DNA from: JBBATK01 sp039810585
GTDB lineage: Bacteria > Bacteroidota > Ignavibacteria > Kapaibacteriales > NICIL-2
Assembly (NCBI GenBank): GCA_039810585.1
Contig: JBDHXF010000001.1
Span: 1-64,000, forward strand
DNA length: 64,000 nucleotides
Direction: 5' to 3'
Positions 18,501-27,456 of the stretch are shown here, piece after piece. Position 1 is the stretch's first letter, and every line of letters starts with the position of its first letter. The notes under the pieces are model-generated. The model made no database searches and was not told the DNA's origin. It saw only the letters and a program-made list of their open reading frames with translations. The position numbers were made by a program, and so were the translations under genes.

Positions 18501-19043
18501 TTAGTTCGCCTCCATTAACCGGGCGATGTCTACTGCTTTGCGCGTAGGCATGAGCTCGATAATCTTGGCAGCACTCTTGGGCTTCATCAGTTTGAGAACA
18601 CGTGCGGAGTACTTTTCGTCGGACCCTGCAAGAATTTTCGCGACTTCAGAGGCTTGTGCTTTTTCGTACATGTCGGCGGTGAAGCGCAGATTCTTTAATC
18701 GTGATGTGTCCTGCGCCGCGGCCTCTCGGCGTTCGCGGACATTTTTATCGGCTTGAACGTTGGCAAGTGTTTGGGTGTGTTCGGCTTCAAGACTCGTGAG
18801 CTGACCACTGATCTGATGCAGCGAGTCTTGAATGTGGGTCAGCACTTTCTGCAACGAATCGGATTTGAGTCGGAGGGAATCCGCGGGCGACAGCACTTTC
18901 ACGCTGTCGGCCACCGGAACAACCGGAGCGGGAAGACCTAAGGCCTGGGGATGATTATACCATAAAAACAATGCAACCAGGGTGATCAGCGATCCTGTCA
19001 CCGTGGTTCCGGCCAATATCATGAGCATTGTTTTTACTGACAT
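18501..19043 (-). CDS. MotE-like flagellar protein
   Basis: 180 residues from ATG 19043 (a TTG at 19067 is possible but unlikely). A single membrane helix lies at about residues 8-28 (ILAGTTVTGSLITLVALFLW), followed by a coiled coil rich in Ser/Leu/Gln (residues 55-110) and a C-terminal helical domain (ARVLKLMKPKSAAKIIELMP) with the MgtE-N/FliG-like repeat typical of MotE. MotE is known as a chaperone for the periplasmic stator partner MotC. Its position between fliJ and fliK is the common one. The gene was identified by architecture and context rather than strong motif identity. Confidence 0.7.
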   Translation of the reverse strand: MSVKTMLMILAGTTVTGSLITLVALFLWYNHPQALGLPAPVVPVADSVKVLSPADSLRLKSDSLQKVLTHIQDSLHQISGQLTSLEAEHTQTLANVQADKNVRERREAAAQDTSRLKNLRFTADMYEKAQASEVAKILAGSDEKYSARVLKLMKPKSAAKIIELMPTRKAVDIARLMEAN

Positions 19044-19081
19044 GGTCCCGACCTTGTTGAACAACAAAGGGCACCACTTCT

Positions 19082-19516
19082 CTATTCATCAAAGGGTGCG
19101 TCGGCGCGCATGGCAATTTCATCCATTTGCGCTTGCTCTTCGGAGAGGACGTCGTGGTTGTATTCGGAGAGTTTCTTGTCTCGCAGTTTGTCCAGAACCT
19201 TTTCGTCGCGCATGGTTCTATTCAGCTCGTCACGCCGAAGCACTTCTATTTCGCCCAGATTCACGAGGTCGTTTCGCAGCGTCTTGATGTGCTGCCGAAC
19301 ACTCTCGGCGTGTGATGCACGAACCTGCAACTCCAACACCGTTCCTGAGCGACGTTTCAGCTGCAGGTGATCCAAATACTCTTGCATTTGGTTAATCTCC
19401 TGCTGCTTTTCGAAGCGCAGACGAATGATTTCCCCCAACGCCAACTTTGCTTCGTTGGTTTTGTGTTGTCGAAATCGGTGTAAACCGTCTAATCGAAAGG
19501 AAAATCTCTTCGCCAT
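19082..19516 (-). CDS. fliJ: Flagellar export chaperone FliJ
   Basis: 144 residues, nearly all alpha-helical coiled coil with the FliJ start FSFRLDGLHRFRQHKTNEAK. FliJ is the stalk of the FliI ATPase ring and recycles export chaperones. It is the first gene of the visible flagellar operon. fliI and fliH, which usually precede it, are absent; instead an unrelated secreted hydrolase gene lies upstream. No clear ribosome-binding site is visible. Confidence 0.85.
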   Translation of the reverse strand: MAKRFSFRLDGLHRFRQHKTNEAKLALGEIIRLRFEKQQEINQMQEYLDHLQLKRRSGTVLELQVRASHAESVRQHIKTLRNDLVNLGEIEVLRRDELNRTMRDEKVLDKLRDKKLSEYNHDVLSEEQAQMDEIAMRADAPFDE

Positions 19517-19693
19517 ACATCGAATACATTACGCGTCCGTCGCGAAGCGTAGTTGTAGTATCGGTCATCCGACACCGCTTCTAAAGCTTTTTCTGCCTCG
19601 CGACCAAAAGCCGGAACGGCGCAAGAATCATTCCAATTCTGACGAAATCGGCAGCGAGACTGTGTTCGTTTTGGAGTCTTTCAATTCTTGAGC

Positions 19694-19722
19694 CTCGTTG
19701 TAGTCCTTCGGCCTACAACGAG
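19694..19722. terminator. Hairpin downstream of the GH20-like gene
   Basis: CTCGTTGTAG (19694-19703) pairs with CTACAACGAG (19713-19722). Inner CC/GG closes a TTC loop with one T-C mismatch. It lies 48 nt after the stop of the GH20-like gene and separates it from fliJ. Confidence 0.7.
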
Positions 19723-19770
19723 TCAACACGTCGCAATTACTCGCCAGGCACTTCCCGGCCATCCCCCTAC

Positions 19771-22521
19771 TTATCGGTGGTCAACAACTACCGGTGTACG
19801 CACACGCGTGCCTTGAATCCACGCTTCGAGCTGATAACAGCCGTCGGCCAGCGGCTGACAATCGACGCGTAGGCGTTGCGCCTGGCCATCTGCCATTCCG
19901 GATTGCGTCCATACGGTCTGTCCGAGAACGTTCACCAGACGTACAGTCCACACTCCTCTGCTCCCCTGAAGCAATTCGATTTCAGCGTGCGTAGATGCCG
20001 GTTGCGGAGAAACGCGCATGAGCGTTGCCTCTTCTGGATCGTTCACTTCGGTTACCGTATCGACAGATCGTCGAACCTCGTATTCCGGAATCTGGCGCAG
20101 AAAGCCTTCTTTGGTGCGAGCCCGGATGATATATCGAAACCACTGAACATCCGGAGCGGTGAAGTCAACAGTCCACTGCGACGTTCCGACTTTGGTCAAC
20201 GCCATGTTCTGAGGTATCAGCGATTCAGACGTTTTTGTGATCACCAATTCGGCGCCCGTTACCGCATCTGAGGTTTGAAAGGGATCTGGAGTTATTGTAA
20301 CCGTGATCTTTTGCGGTGCCGCGAAACAAGTGGAATCCAAAGGCGTGTGAATGATATACGCTCCCGCACCCCAGGCGTAGTAGGCGAACTTCTTAAGATT
20401 GCTATAGTCGTTTGTCCAGGTGGTGTACATCATGCCACGTACGCCACCGATGTTGTCCTGTGCCTGACGCCATGCCAAGGCGTCCGCGCTATTCCCGCTG
20501 CTAAAGAAGGGAGCAGTCATCTGGTCATATCCATGACGCGCAAAAAAGTCCAAACTACCTGCCTTCTTTCCGGAGTTCCAGTTCACAACGACGGTGTTTT
20601 TTGGAGCCATATCCCAAATGCCGCGCAAGTCACCGTTGACCAGGTAGTAATTGTTGACGGCGTTGTGTAGCGAGTCGAGCATATCGCTCCACATATAATG
20701 TTCAGCCATCGGCGCAACAGTATGCAGCAGCGAATCGCAGCGATGCATGTTATCGGCTAACAATTGGGCGGGACTCAAGCCTCGCTTCAGGCAGGCGGCG
20801 TCGCGATTCAGATTGCGAATTTCATCGTGTCCCATAAAGTACTTCGTCGGATGAAACAGTGCATCCACAGAACTGATCTGCCGGTGAAGTATTGAGTACA
20901 AACTGTCGTCACTCACACACACCATGATCGATCCGTTCCCTTGATTATCGCTTACCGAAGCGAAGGGATGGTAATACGAAATCTCCACTGTATCGCCATT
21001 GTGCAGCGCTGAGCTTGTATTTCTCATGACGGTAGGCGGAGTGTGAAAAGGACCAATATTCTCCCCGTTAGAATTCCACCATGGATCGTGAATGGAAAGG
21101 TAGTCGACGCCTTCAGTGTACTCTCGACTGCCGTCAAGGGAATGCACGCTGAGTGGAGTACCGGAGCGACGGAGCACGTTGCACAAGCCTGCGGGTTGAA
21201 TTCGAAAGTCATCCAACCAGATACTGCCGGAGTTCACTCCCCACGCACCGGCGTACACGTTGACTGAGCTGTAATCAAGAGTGTTGAAGAACACTTCAGC
21301 TTTGGTCCAATCGCTGGTCGATGGGATAGACAACGCCGTGAAGGTAACGGGACGAAACTGTCCGTTGCCGGTGTCGGCCATCACCAGCAGCTTTATCTCG
21401 CTTGCCGAAATATCCTGCGTTTTAATCCATACGCTGAGAGAGTAGTATTCGTGCGGCTTGAGCGACAAGCTGCGGATGAACCGCGCATTCGTTCCACTAG
21501 GAACAGTGGCTGCATAGGCACTTGCTGCACCGCTATGTGCATGCTGCAGGTCTTGCTCAAAGCAGGGGTCGTAATACGAGTAGCCGCTGAATGCACCACT
21601 TGAGTTCACCTGCTCAAATCCACCATTGGGAATCTGCGCATTTGGATTGGGAAGCAGTCGGCCGGTGTCAGCCTCGATCACATACCGTGTGCGCGCTTCA
21701 ACGCCTTCGGCGAGTTGTGGATCGATGGACATCAAGTTTGCGCTCCAACCAAGATCGCACACGCCCGGAATGACATCGATGCTGCGCTCTGCCCAGATTG
21801 CTTTTAGCGAATCGACGTTGCTGAAATAGGGTTGGAACATGCGGTCGAGAATGCCGAGCTTGAAGTCGTTCTGGTATAACCCGTCCAGTTTGTACGTAGC
21901 CATCGTGTCGGCTATATCATGCAGTGTCTTTATCGTAGCCGCGACCAGCATATTATGCTGTGAAAAAACCCACCGGTTGCTGTAATCAGGTTCATCCCAT
22001 ACATGACAACACGGCAGAGTGGAATCGCTGTTCCTCAAGAGCTGCAAAACAGTCGCCACAGCATTTGCGGCACTCTCATCGGTCGAGCGACAGAGTATCA
22101 ATGCCTCAGTAGGACGAATATCGAGTACATAGCCGCCAGCCAATTCCGGTTCCGCTTCGCCGTGAGCTAGGAGTATGGGTTTAACAGACGCAAAGAAGGC
22201 TGAGGTATCAGGCACGAACACGATGCCACGTTGAGAGGCATGCATGTTCATGAAATAGTACTCAAGGCTCACGCGCTGTGTTTGAATACTCGCTCGCCTC
22301 GCGAGCTCGTGCTCGAAGCGGCTCACGGCATGGTCGATGGCGGGAGGACAGCTATCGGGCACTGCAATCGTGACAAATCGAAACGCAAAGCGTGTGGTGT
22401 CCGGGTGATTATACGCCGTGCGAGGCGTGGGAAGGAGATGCTGTATGTCCTGTGCTGTAGATGCTACCGTACAGATGAGAATGAGCAATGAGCCAAAGCA
22501 TGCTTGTAGAGATCTAGGCAT
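19771..22521 (-). CDS. Secreted GH20-like glycoside hydrolase with inserted carbohydrate-binding-like domain and type IX sorting tail
   Basis: About 916 residues from the ATG at 22521, which opens a signal peptide (MPRSLQACFGSLLILI, end near STAQ); a longer in-frame start at 22632 adds an unlikely leader. An N-terminal GH20b-like domain (ESAANAVATVLQLL) precedes the barrel start (DEPDYSNRW). About residues 296-440 look like a CBM4/9-type jelly roll (PNGGFEQ to WLDDFRI) interrupting the barrel, which resumes with the catalytic-type Asp-Glu pair in YFMGHDEIRN near residue 564. The last ~85 residues (SPQPAS, VRLVNVLGQTVW, ADGCYQLEA) form a type IX secretion sorting domain. Activity on N-acetylhexosamine glycans is expected from the family; the substrate is unknown. 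Confidence 0.75.
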   Translation of the reverse strand: MPRSLQACFGSLLILICTVASTAQDIQHLLPTPRTAYNHPDTTRFAFRFVTIAVPDSCPPAIDHAVSRFEHELARRASIQTQRVSLEYYFMNMHASQRGIVFVPDTSAFFASVKPILLAHGEAEPELAGGYVLDIRPTEALILCRSTDESAANAVATVLQLLRNSDSTLPCCHVWDEPDYSNRWVFSQHNMLVAATIKTLHDIADTMATYKLDGLYQNDFKLGILDRMFQPYFSNVDSLKAIWAERSIDVIPGVCDLGWSANLMSIDPQLAEGVEARTRYVIEADTGRLLPNPNAQIPNGGFEQVNSSGAFSGYSYYDPCFEQDLQHAHSGAASAYAATVPSGTNARFIRSLSLKPHEYYSLSVWIKTQDISASEIKLLVMADTGNGQFRPVTFTALSIPSTSDWTKAEVFFNTLDYSSVNVYAGAWGVNSGSIWLDDFRIQPAGLCNVLRRSGTPLSVHSLDGSREYTEGVDYLSIHDPWWNSNGENIGPFHTPPTVMRNTSSALHNGDTVEISYYHPFASVSDNQGNGSIMVCVSDDSLYSILHRQISSVDALFHPTKYFMGHDEIRNLNRDAACLKRGLSPAQLLADNMHRCDSLLHTVAPMAEHYMWSDMLDSLHNAVNNYYLVNGDLRGIWDMAPKNTVVVNWNSGKKAGSLDFFARHGYDQMTAPFFSSGNSADALAWRQAQDNIGGVRGMMYTTWTNDYSNLKKFAYYAWGAGAYIIHTPLDSTCFAAPQKITVTITPDPFQTSDAVTGAELVITKTSESLIPQNMALTKVGTSQWTVDFTAPDVQWFRYIIRARTKEGFLRQIPEYEVRRSVDTVTEVNDPEEATLMRVSPQPASTHAEIELLQGSRGVWTVRLVNVLGQTVWTQSGMADGQAQRLRVDCQPLADGCYQLEAWIQGTRVRTPVVVDHR

Positions 22522-22650
22522 AGTCGTCCGGAGTACCCCGGCGGAGGTCAGAAGATTCCCAGTGCTCGTTACAGATCCGTGTGCATAGGTCGCGGGCACG
22601 AGCATCGTGTTGTAACAATAAAACACCAACAATGCCGGTGCTTCACCTGT

Positions 22651-23463
22651 TTACATTTTCTTTTCCTCGTCGCCGCAGTGTATGGCAAACGATTGAATCT
22701 CCACTGCCTTGCCGGAATCGGCATCGACTTTTACCACTGCCCCGCAGACTCGGTAGTCACCCTTAGCGACCTCGTATTTGTGCGCGGTCTGCAATACAAA
22801 GCGCTTTAAGGCAATGTCTGTTGCCATCCCGACAACCGAGTTGTACGGACCTGACATCCCAACATCACTGATAAAGGCGGTACCCTGCGGCAATACTCTG
22901 GCATCATTGGTTTGTACATGCGTGTGTGTACCGAGCACAGCGCTCACTCTGCCATCCAGATGCCAGCCCATGGCGATTTTTTCGGCAGAAGCGTCGGCAT
23001 GAAAATCGACAATGACAATGGCGCAGCTTTCATGAATCTTTGGCAGAACGGCGTCGGCAGCTTTGAAGGGACAGTCGATGGGTTGCATATACACTCTCCC
23101 TTGCAGTTGCAACACACACACCGATATACCATCGCCAACACTGATAATGCTATAGCCCTTTCCCGGATTCTCTCGTGGGTAGTTAAGCGGACGGATAACG
23201 CGTGAGTTTGAAGCTAAGAGCGGACGTGATTTCCAGTTTTCCCAGATGTGATTTCCGGTGGTGATAACATGGACACCGGCATCGAAAAGAAGCTTTGCCT
23301 CCTGCTCGTTGATGCCCTTCCCGTCCCACACATTTTCACCGTTCACAATAACAACATCAGCTGCGTGCTCACGGACTAAGGTGGGAAGAGTGTTCACCAC
23401 GTGGACCAAAGCACTTTCGCCGACAACGTCGCCTACAAAGAGAATGTTCAGAGTTGAATTCAC
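22651..23463 (-). CDS. YmdB-family metallophosphoesterase
   Basis: 270 residues with every metal-binding motif of the family: FVGDVVGE, NGENVWDGKG, TGNHIWENW, DFHADASAEK, GTHTHVQTND. YmdB proteins are dinuclear-metal phosphodiesterases that act on 2',3'-cyclic nucleotides in vitro and affect biofilm and motility decisions in Bacillus. The role here is not known. The GH20-like gene follows 129 nt downstream on the same strand but is probably a separate unit. Confidence 0.9.
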   Translation of the reverse strand: MNSTLNILFVGDVVGESALVHVVNTLPTLVREHAADVVIVNGENVWDGKGINEQEAKLLFDAGVHVITTGNHIWENWKSRPLLASNSRVIRPLNYPRENPGKGYSIISVGDGISVCVLQLQGRVYMQPIDCPFKAADAVLPKIHESCAIVIVDFHADASAEKIAMGWHLDGRVSAVLGTHTHVQTNDARVLPQGTAFISDVGMSGPYNSVVGMATDIALKRFVLQTAHKYEVAKGDYRVCGAVVKVDADSGKAVEIQSFAIHCGDEEKKM

Positions 23464-23534
23464 AGAGATGAGGAATAGATGAGAGTAGCGCGGTGCAATT
23501 TACGACAGCGGGTCTTGGGATGCAGTGCGGAGGC

Positions 23535-24866
23535 TTAATTCACTGTGATATCAGCCTCGCGTTCTTCCATGGAAAATACCGGAACGCGGTCGACAAGATC
23601 TCCATGACCTAGGGCTCGCAACAAGTACGGCGGTAAGGCTCGAGCAAACATCCGCGCTCTTGCATGAATGGTGGAACTGTTTCCAATGCGCGCTGCTGTT
23701 AAGAGATACCGCGCGTGCCGTAGCTGGAAGGGCGGAATCGAGTGATTTACCACGGCATCGGCGGCAAAGAAAAACGGAATCTCTTCACCACCACTCATGG
23801 CAGTGCCGTTGAAGAGAACAAGACTGGAATCGCGTGACATTTGATGGTTCTTAACGAAGTCAGATTTTTCATTAAGCAGATCACCGTTTGGATCTAGTCC
23901 CCCACTGTACAGCAAAGTATCGCCGTTCTCATTGGTCACCAACATTTCCACCCACATTTGTCGTTCAAAGATGGTTCCGGATGGAACGTTGTGCCCTGTA
24001 ATACTATTAGTGATCTCAAAATCCAGATCAACATCCTTGCCACGAGCAATGCTCGTGGGTGGCAAAAACTCGGTGTGCACGGAGTTGTTCATCATGTATT
24101 GAACGCGTTGAATCATCTCATCGCGTCCCGGGAAATCCGTGAGGGGAACGTCCAAACCTTCCATGACGTGACTATGTAAACGACGTTTAGGCGAGCCTCC
24201 GACAGCTGCAAAGCCTGAATCGTACTTCATGTGACAGACTTGACACGGGATATTTCTTGCGGGATAGAGACTGTTCTGCCATTCGCTAAATGTTCCCTCC
24301 ACTCGAATTCCTCGGGTGTTGATCACTTCATGACAGCCGGAGCAGGCACTACTCTGCTCGATACCCGCTCGATATTGAGAACCATGAAACTTGTTCGGGA
24401 CAGGATCGCTTATCGGACCATACAAGATTCCGTCCAGCCGATACTGCCCGATTACCTGTCCGGGGGTTTGTGCTTCACTCATGTGACATACCGCACAGGT
24501 AACACCGCGCGCTCCGGCAGCGGAAAGCGTTGGCCGCAATATTCCACCTTCGGCTTCGCTCATTTGGGTGGCTATGGGGGCATGACACTTTACACAGAAC
24601 TCGCCCAACAGTCCGCCCGTTTGCGACAAACCAATGGTGTTCAATGTGTTGAACACCGGGTCTTGTATGGCATAGGCGTGCATGGACATCTCCCAATCGC
24701 GGTATTGGTTGGGATGGCAGGTTTGACAACTTTCAGGAGGACTAAAAGCCTTGGTAAAAATTCCAACAGAATCCTTGCGCGTTGGCACAGGGGGCTCCGG
24801 CGCCGATGGTTTATCGCATGCGCTCAGGAAAAGACACACTGATATGCTAAGAAACAGTACTCGCAT
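23535..24866 (-). CDS. Five-heme c-type cytochrome lipoprotein
   Basis: 443 residues. A lipoprotein signal ends with LSAC (C17), so the protein is tethered to a membrane. Five CxxCH heme sites are visible: CQTCH (47), CVKCH (91), CAVCH (124), CSGCH (175), CQVCH (208). The arrangement in the N-terminal half resembles cytochrome c554-type domains. The C-terminal ~230 residues contain no heme motif and look beta-rich (LDFEITNSITGHNVPSG). It probably transfers electrons in the periplasm or at the cell surface; donor and acceptor are unknown, and no reductase or oxidase gene is adjacent. Confidence 0.85.
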   Translation of the reverse strand: MRVLFLSISVCLFLSACDKPSAPEPPVPTRKDSVGIFTKAFSPPESCQTCHPNQYRDWEMSMHAYAIQDPVFNTLNTIGLSQTGGLLGEFCVKCHAPIATQMSEAEGGILRPTLSAAGARGVTCAVCHMSEAQTPGQVIGQYRLDGILYGPISDPVPNKFHGSQYRAGIEQSSACSGCHEVINTRGIRVEGTFSEWQNSLYPARNIPCQVCHMKYDSGFAAVGGSPKRRLHSHVMEGLDVPLTDFPGRDEMIQRVQYMMNNSVHTEFLPPTSIARGKDVDLDFEITNSITGHNVPSGTIFERQMWVEMLVTNENGDTLLYSGGLDPNGDLLNEKSDFVKNHQMSRDSSLVLFNGTAMSGGEEIPFFFAADAVVNHSIPPFQLRHARYLLTAARIGNSSTIHARARMFARALPPYLLRALGHGDLVDRVPVFSMEEREADITVN

Positions 24867-24960
24867 CGTTCTTTCAAGCTCTCGGCAATCTATGAGAAAT
24901 TTCCCTCATCGCAAGTGCGAACGCCGCTCGCCGGTACTTTCGATGCGACACCATGCAATC

Positions 24961-24991
24961 GAGGCGGTTTGCGCAACGCGCAAACCGCCTC
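24961..24991. terminator. 14-bp perfect hairpin downstream of the EF-G paralogue
   Basis: GAGGCGGTTTGCGC (24961-24974) is perfectly complementary to 24978-24991 with a 3-nt AAC loop. It lies 31 nt after the EF-G-like stop and before the cytochrome gene. No T-run follows, but the stem is very stable. Confidence 0.8.
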
Positions 24992-25022
24992 GGTGTGAAT
25001 CAATCGTCTGTTGAAGACAAGC

Positions 25023-27161
25023 CTACTCGTCCTCGTGGTGCAAGTGCTTCTGGTATTCGGTCACCAATTTTTGCTGAACATTCGGCGGCGTGGGTTGATA
25101 CTCACTAAACTCTGCCGTGTAGGTAGCACGTGCCTGCGTCATAGCACGAAGAGCTGTCGAGTACTTATCCAATTCCGCCAACGGCATGGATGCGTTGATT
25201 TTCTGGTAGTGTCCGTCGGCTTCCATACCGAGAATCATAGCACGACGTGTGGGAAGATCGCTCATCACTTCACCCATGAAGTCATCGGGTACCGTAACGG
25301 TGACCGTATAAATCGGCTCCAACAACTTTGGGTCAGCTTGCATGAAGCAGTCCTTAAACGCCATCATTCCGGCCGTTTTAAACGCTGCTTCATTTGAATC
25401 CACCGGGTGCATCTTACCGTCGAACACCGCAACGCGGATATCGCGAGCCGGACATCCCGTGAGTGGTCCGGTTGTCATCTTGTCCATAACTCCCTTCATG
25501 ATTGCAGGCAAGAATCGCGTGTCGATTACCCCGCCAACGATGCAATTCACAAACACCAACTTGCCACCCCAGGGCAGCGGATGTTCTTCCGTGCCACGTA
25601 CCGTGAGTCCTGCAGGATTGGGCATGCCTTCATAGTATGGCTCGATCCGCATATGCACTTCGGCAAATTGACCTGCTCCGCCGGATTGTTTCTTGTGACG
25701 GTACATGCCTTCAGACTGTTTTTGAATGGTTTCACGATAGGGAATTCGCGGTTCAATAAACTGGATATCCACTTTGGACCGGTGCAGAATTCTCCACTTT
25801 GCCACACTGAGGTGCATTTCGCCTTGCGCATGCAGAATGGTTTGATGCAATTCGTGAGAGTGCTCAACCACCAACGTGGGGTCTTCCTCATGGATTTGGT
25901 GCAACGCAGATCCGACCTTCTCCTCGTCTCCCTTGTGCATAGGAATAACCGCCGTACGAAGTTTGGAGTTGGGGAAAACAATAGGTGGCATCACCACATT
26001 GCTGTTCTTCTCGTGCAGAGTGTTATTGACGTGGGTGTTCTTGAGTTTGACCACGGCGCCAATGTCACCGGCAACGAGTTGTGGTACTTCTTCACGTTTC
26101 TTTCCGTCCACCACAAAGAGGTGTCCCAAATTTTCTGCGACGCCGGTTTGTGCATTATATAAGAGCGCTCCGGTTTTGATTGTGCCGGAATACACTTTGA
26201 AGAAGGTCATATCACCCAAGTTTGGCTCCGACACGGCCTTAAACACAAAGGCAACCGGTGGACCGTTGGGATCACAAGGAATGGCATCGCCATCGGTATC
26301 CAACACCGGTGTCGCAAGTTCGTTGGCAGAGGGAGCAACGTTGTCCAGAAAGCCCATGAGACGTCCGCTTCCCATGTTATTTCGTGCCGACACACAGAAG
26401 AGCGGGAAGAGCTGGTGACGAATCATGGAGCGTTTTAAGCCATCGCGCATTTCATCTTCGTCTAACTCGCCCTGGGCAAAGTACTTGTCCATGAGCGTTT
26501 CGTCATTCTCAGCAATGGCCTCAATCAGCTCGTTATGCAGCTTCGCTGCTTTTTCCTTTTCGGAGTCTGGAATTGGAAGCTTTTCCGGCTTGCCGCCTGC
26601 AGCCGGAAACTTATACATCGTCATCTTAAGCACGTCGATCACGGAATCGAAGCCATGACCTTCGTTGAGCGGGTATTGAACAACGGTCACCGCGCGTCCG
26701 AAGCGCTCTTTGGCTTGGTCAACTGTGCGGTTGAAGTTGGAATGTTCGTTGTCCAACTTGTTAATCGCAAATACCATCGGTGTTTTGAATTCTTCGGTAT
26801 AGCGCCAGATTATCTCGGTACCGACTTCAACGCCATTGACGCTGTTGAGTACCAGTACACCGGTGTCGGCAACGCGAAGAGCGGTAATCACTTCGCCGAT
26901 GAAGTCGTCGTATCCCGGTGTGTCGATGAGGTTGATCTTGTAGTCGCGCCAATCCAGGTTCAACATCGTGGCGAACACCGAACTCGAGCGTTCATGCTCC
27001 AAATCGGTATAATCGGAAATGGTATTACGCTCCTCCACGCTTCCGCGTCGGTTGACGACCCCGGATTCAAAGAGCATGGCTTCAGCGAGTGTTGTTTTGC
27101 CCGACCCGGTGTGACCGAGTAGGGCAACATTCTTGATGTGATTTACGTCGTACAATTTCAT
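25023..27161 (-). CDS. Elongation factor G-like GTPase (EF-G paralogue)
   Basis: 712 residues with the whole EF-G layout: G1 GHTGSGKTT (16-24), G3 DTPGY, G4 NKLD, then domains II-V (CIVGGVIDTRFLPAI, PTRRAMILGMEADG). The G1 sequence GHTGSGKTT and divergent switch region (TISDYTDLEHERSSS, instead of the usual RGITI-type) mark it as the EF-G-like second copy rather than the main fusA product. Such paralogues may have lost translocation and serve in ribosome recycling or unknown roles. It stands alone, not in a str operon. A good AGGAG site precedes the ATG. Confidence 0.85.
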   Translation of the reverse strand: MKLYDVNHIKNVALLGHTGSGKTTLAEAMLFESGVVNRRGSVEERNTISDYTDLEHERSSSVFATMLNLDWRDYKINLIDTPGYDDFIGEVITALRVADTGVLVLNSVNGVEVGTEIIWRYTEEFKTPMVFAINKLDNEHSNFNRTVDQAKERFGRAVTVVQYPLNEGHGFDSVIDVLKMTMYKFPAAGGKPEKLPIPDSEKEKAAKLHNELIEAIAENDETLMDKYFAQGELDEDEMRDGLKRSMIRHQLFPLFCVSARNNMGSGRLMGFLDNVAPSANELATPVLDTDGDAIPCDPNGPPVAFVFKAVSEPNLGDMTFFKVYSGTIKTGALLYNAQTGVAENLGHLFVVDGKKREEVPQLVAGDIGAVVKLKNTHVNNTLHEKNSNVVMPPIVFPNSKLRTAVIPMHKGDEEKVGSALHQIHEEDPTLVVEHSHELHQTILHAQGEMHLSVAKWRILHRSKVDIQFIEPRIPYRETIQKQSEGMYRHKKQSGGAGQFAEVHMRIEPYYEGMPNPAGLTVRGTEEHPLPWGGKLVFVNCIVGGVIDTRFLPAIMKGVMDKMTTGPLTGCPARDIRVAVFDGKMHPVDSNEAAFKTAGMMAFKDCFMQADPKLLEPIYTVTVTVPDDFMGEVMSDLPTRRAMILGMEADGHYQKINASMPLAELDKYSTALRAMTQARATYTAEFSEYQPTPPNVQQKLVTEYQKHLHHEDE

Positions 27162-27411
27162 ACCATCTACTCCTAATTAATGATGAGAGTGTTGATTTTT
27201 CGGTGTGTGGAGCGATTGTCGATCACGGATTGAAAACGGAGCATTGCGCTCCCAAAGTGTTGAGAAATGCTTCCCCGAGAATTGCTCTGCAACGTAGTGA
27301 ACAGTAAGCAATGAAGCAAGGACAAAAATAAGATTTTGTTGTCCGAATTTACCCGAGCATAATTTTTTAGCTCAGGCTGCGAGGAAAAGGCGGGATTGCA
27401 GCGTCTTCGGC

Positions 27412-27419
27412 TATTTTTG
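27412..27419 (+). promoter_or_regulatory. Candidate -7 element of the YfhO operon
   Basis: TATTTTTG (TAnnTTTG) ends 37 nt before the ATG at 27457. No TTG at the expected spacing; the nearest is 13 nt upstream. Confidence 0.35.
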
Positions 27420-27456
27420 CCCGCAGCACCTTTTTGCACATCGCATCACCTACATT

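Noticed and set aside
27173..27439. 88-codon minus-strand frame upstream of the EF-G paralogue
   Set aside because: Occupies the divergent promoter region and has no recognisable protein features.
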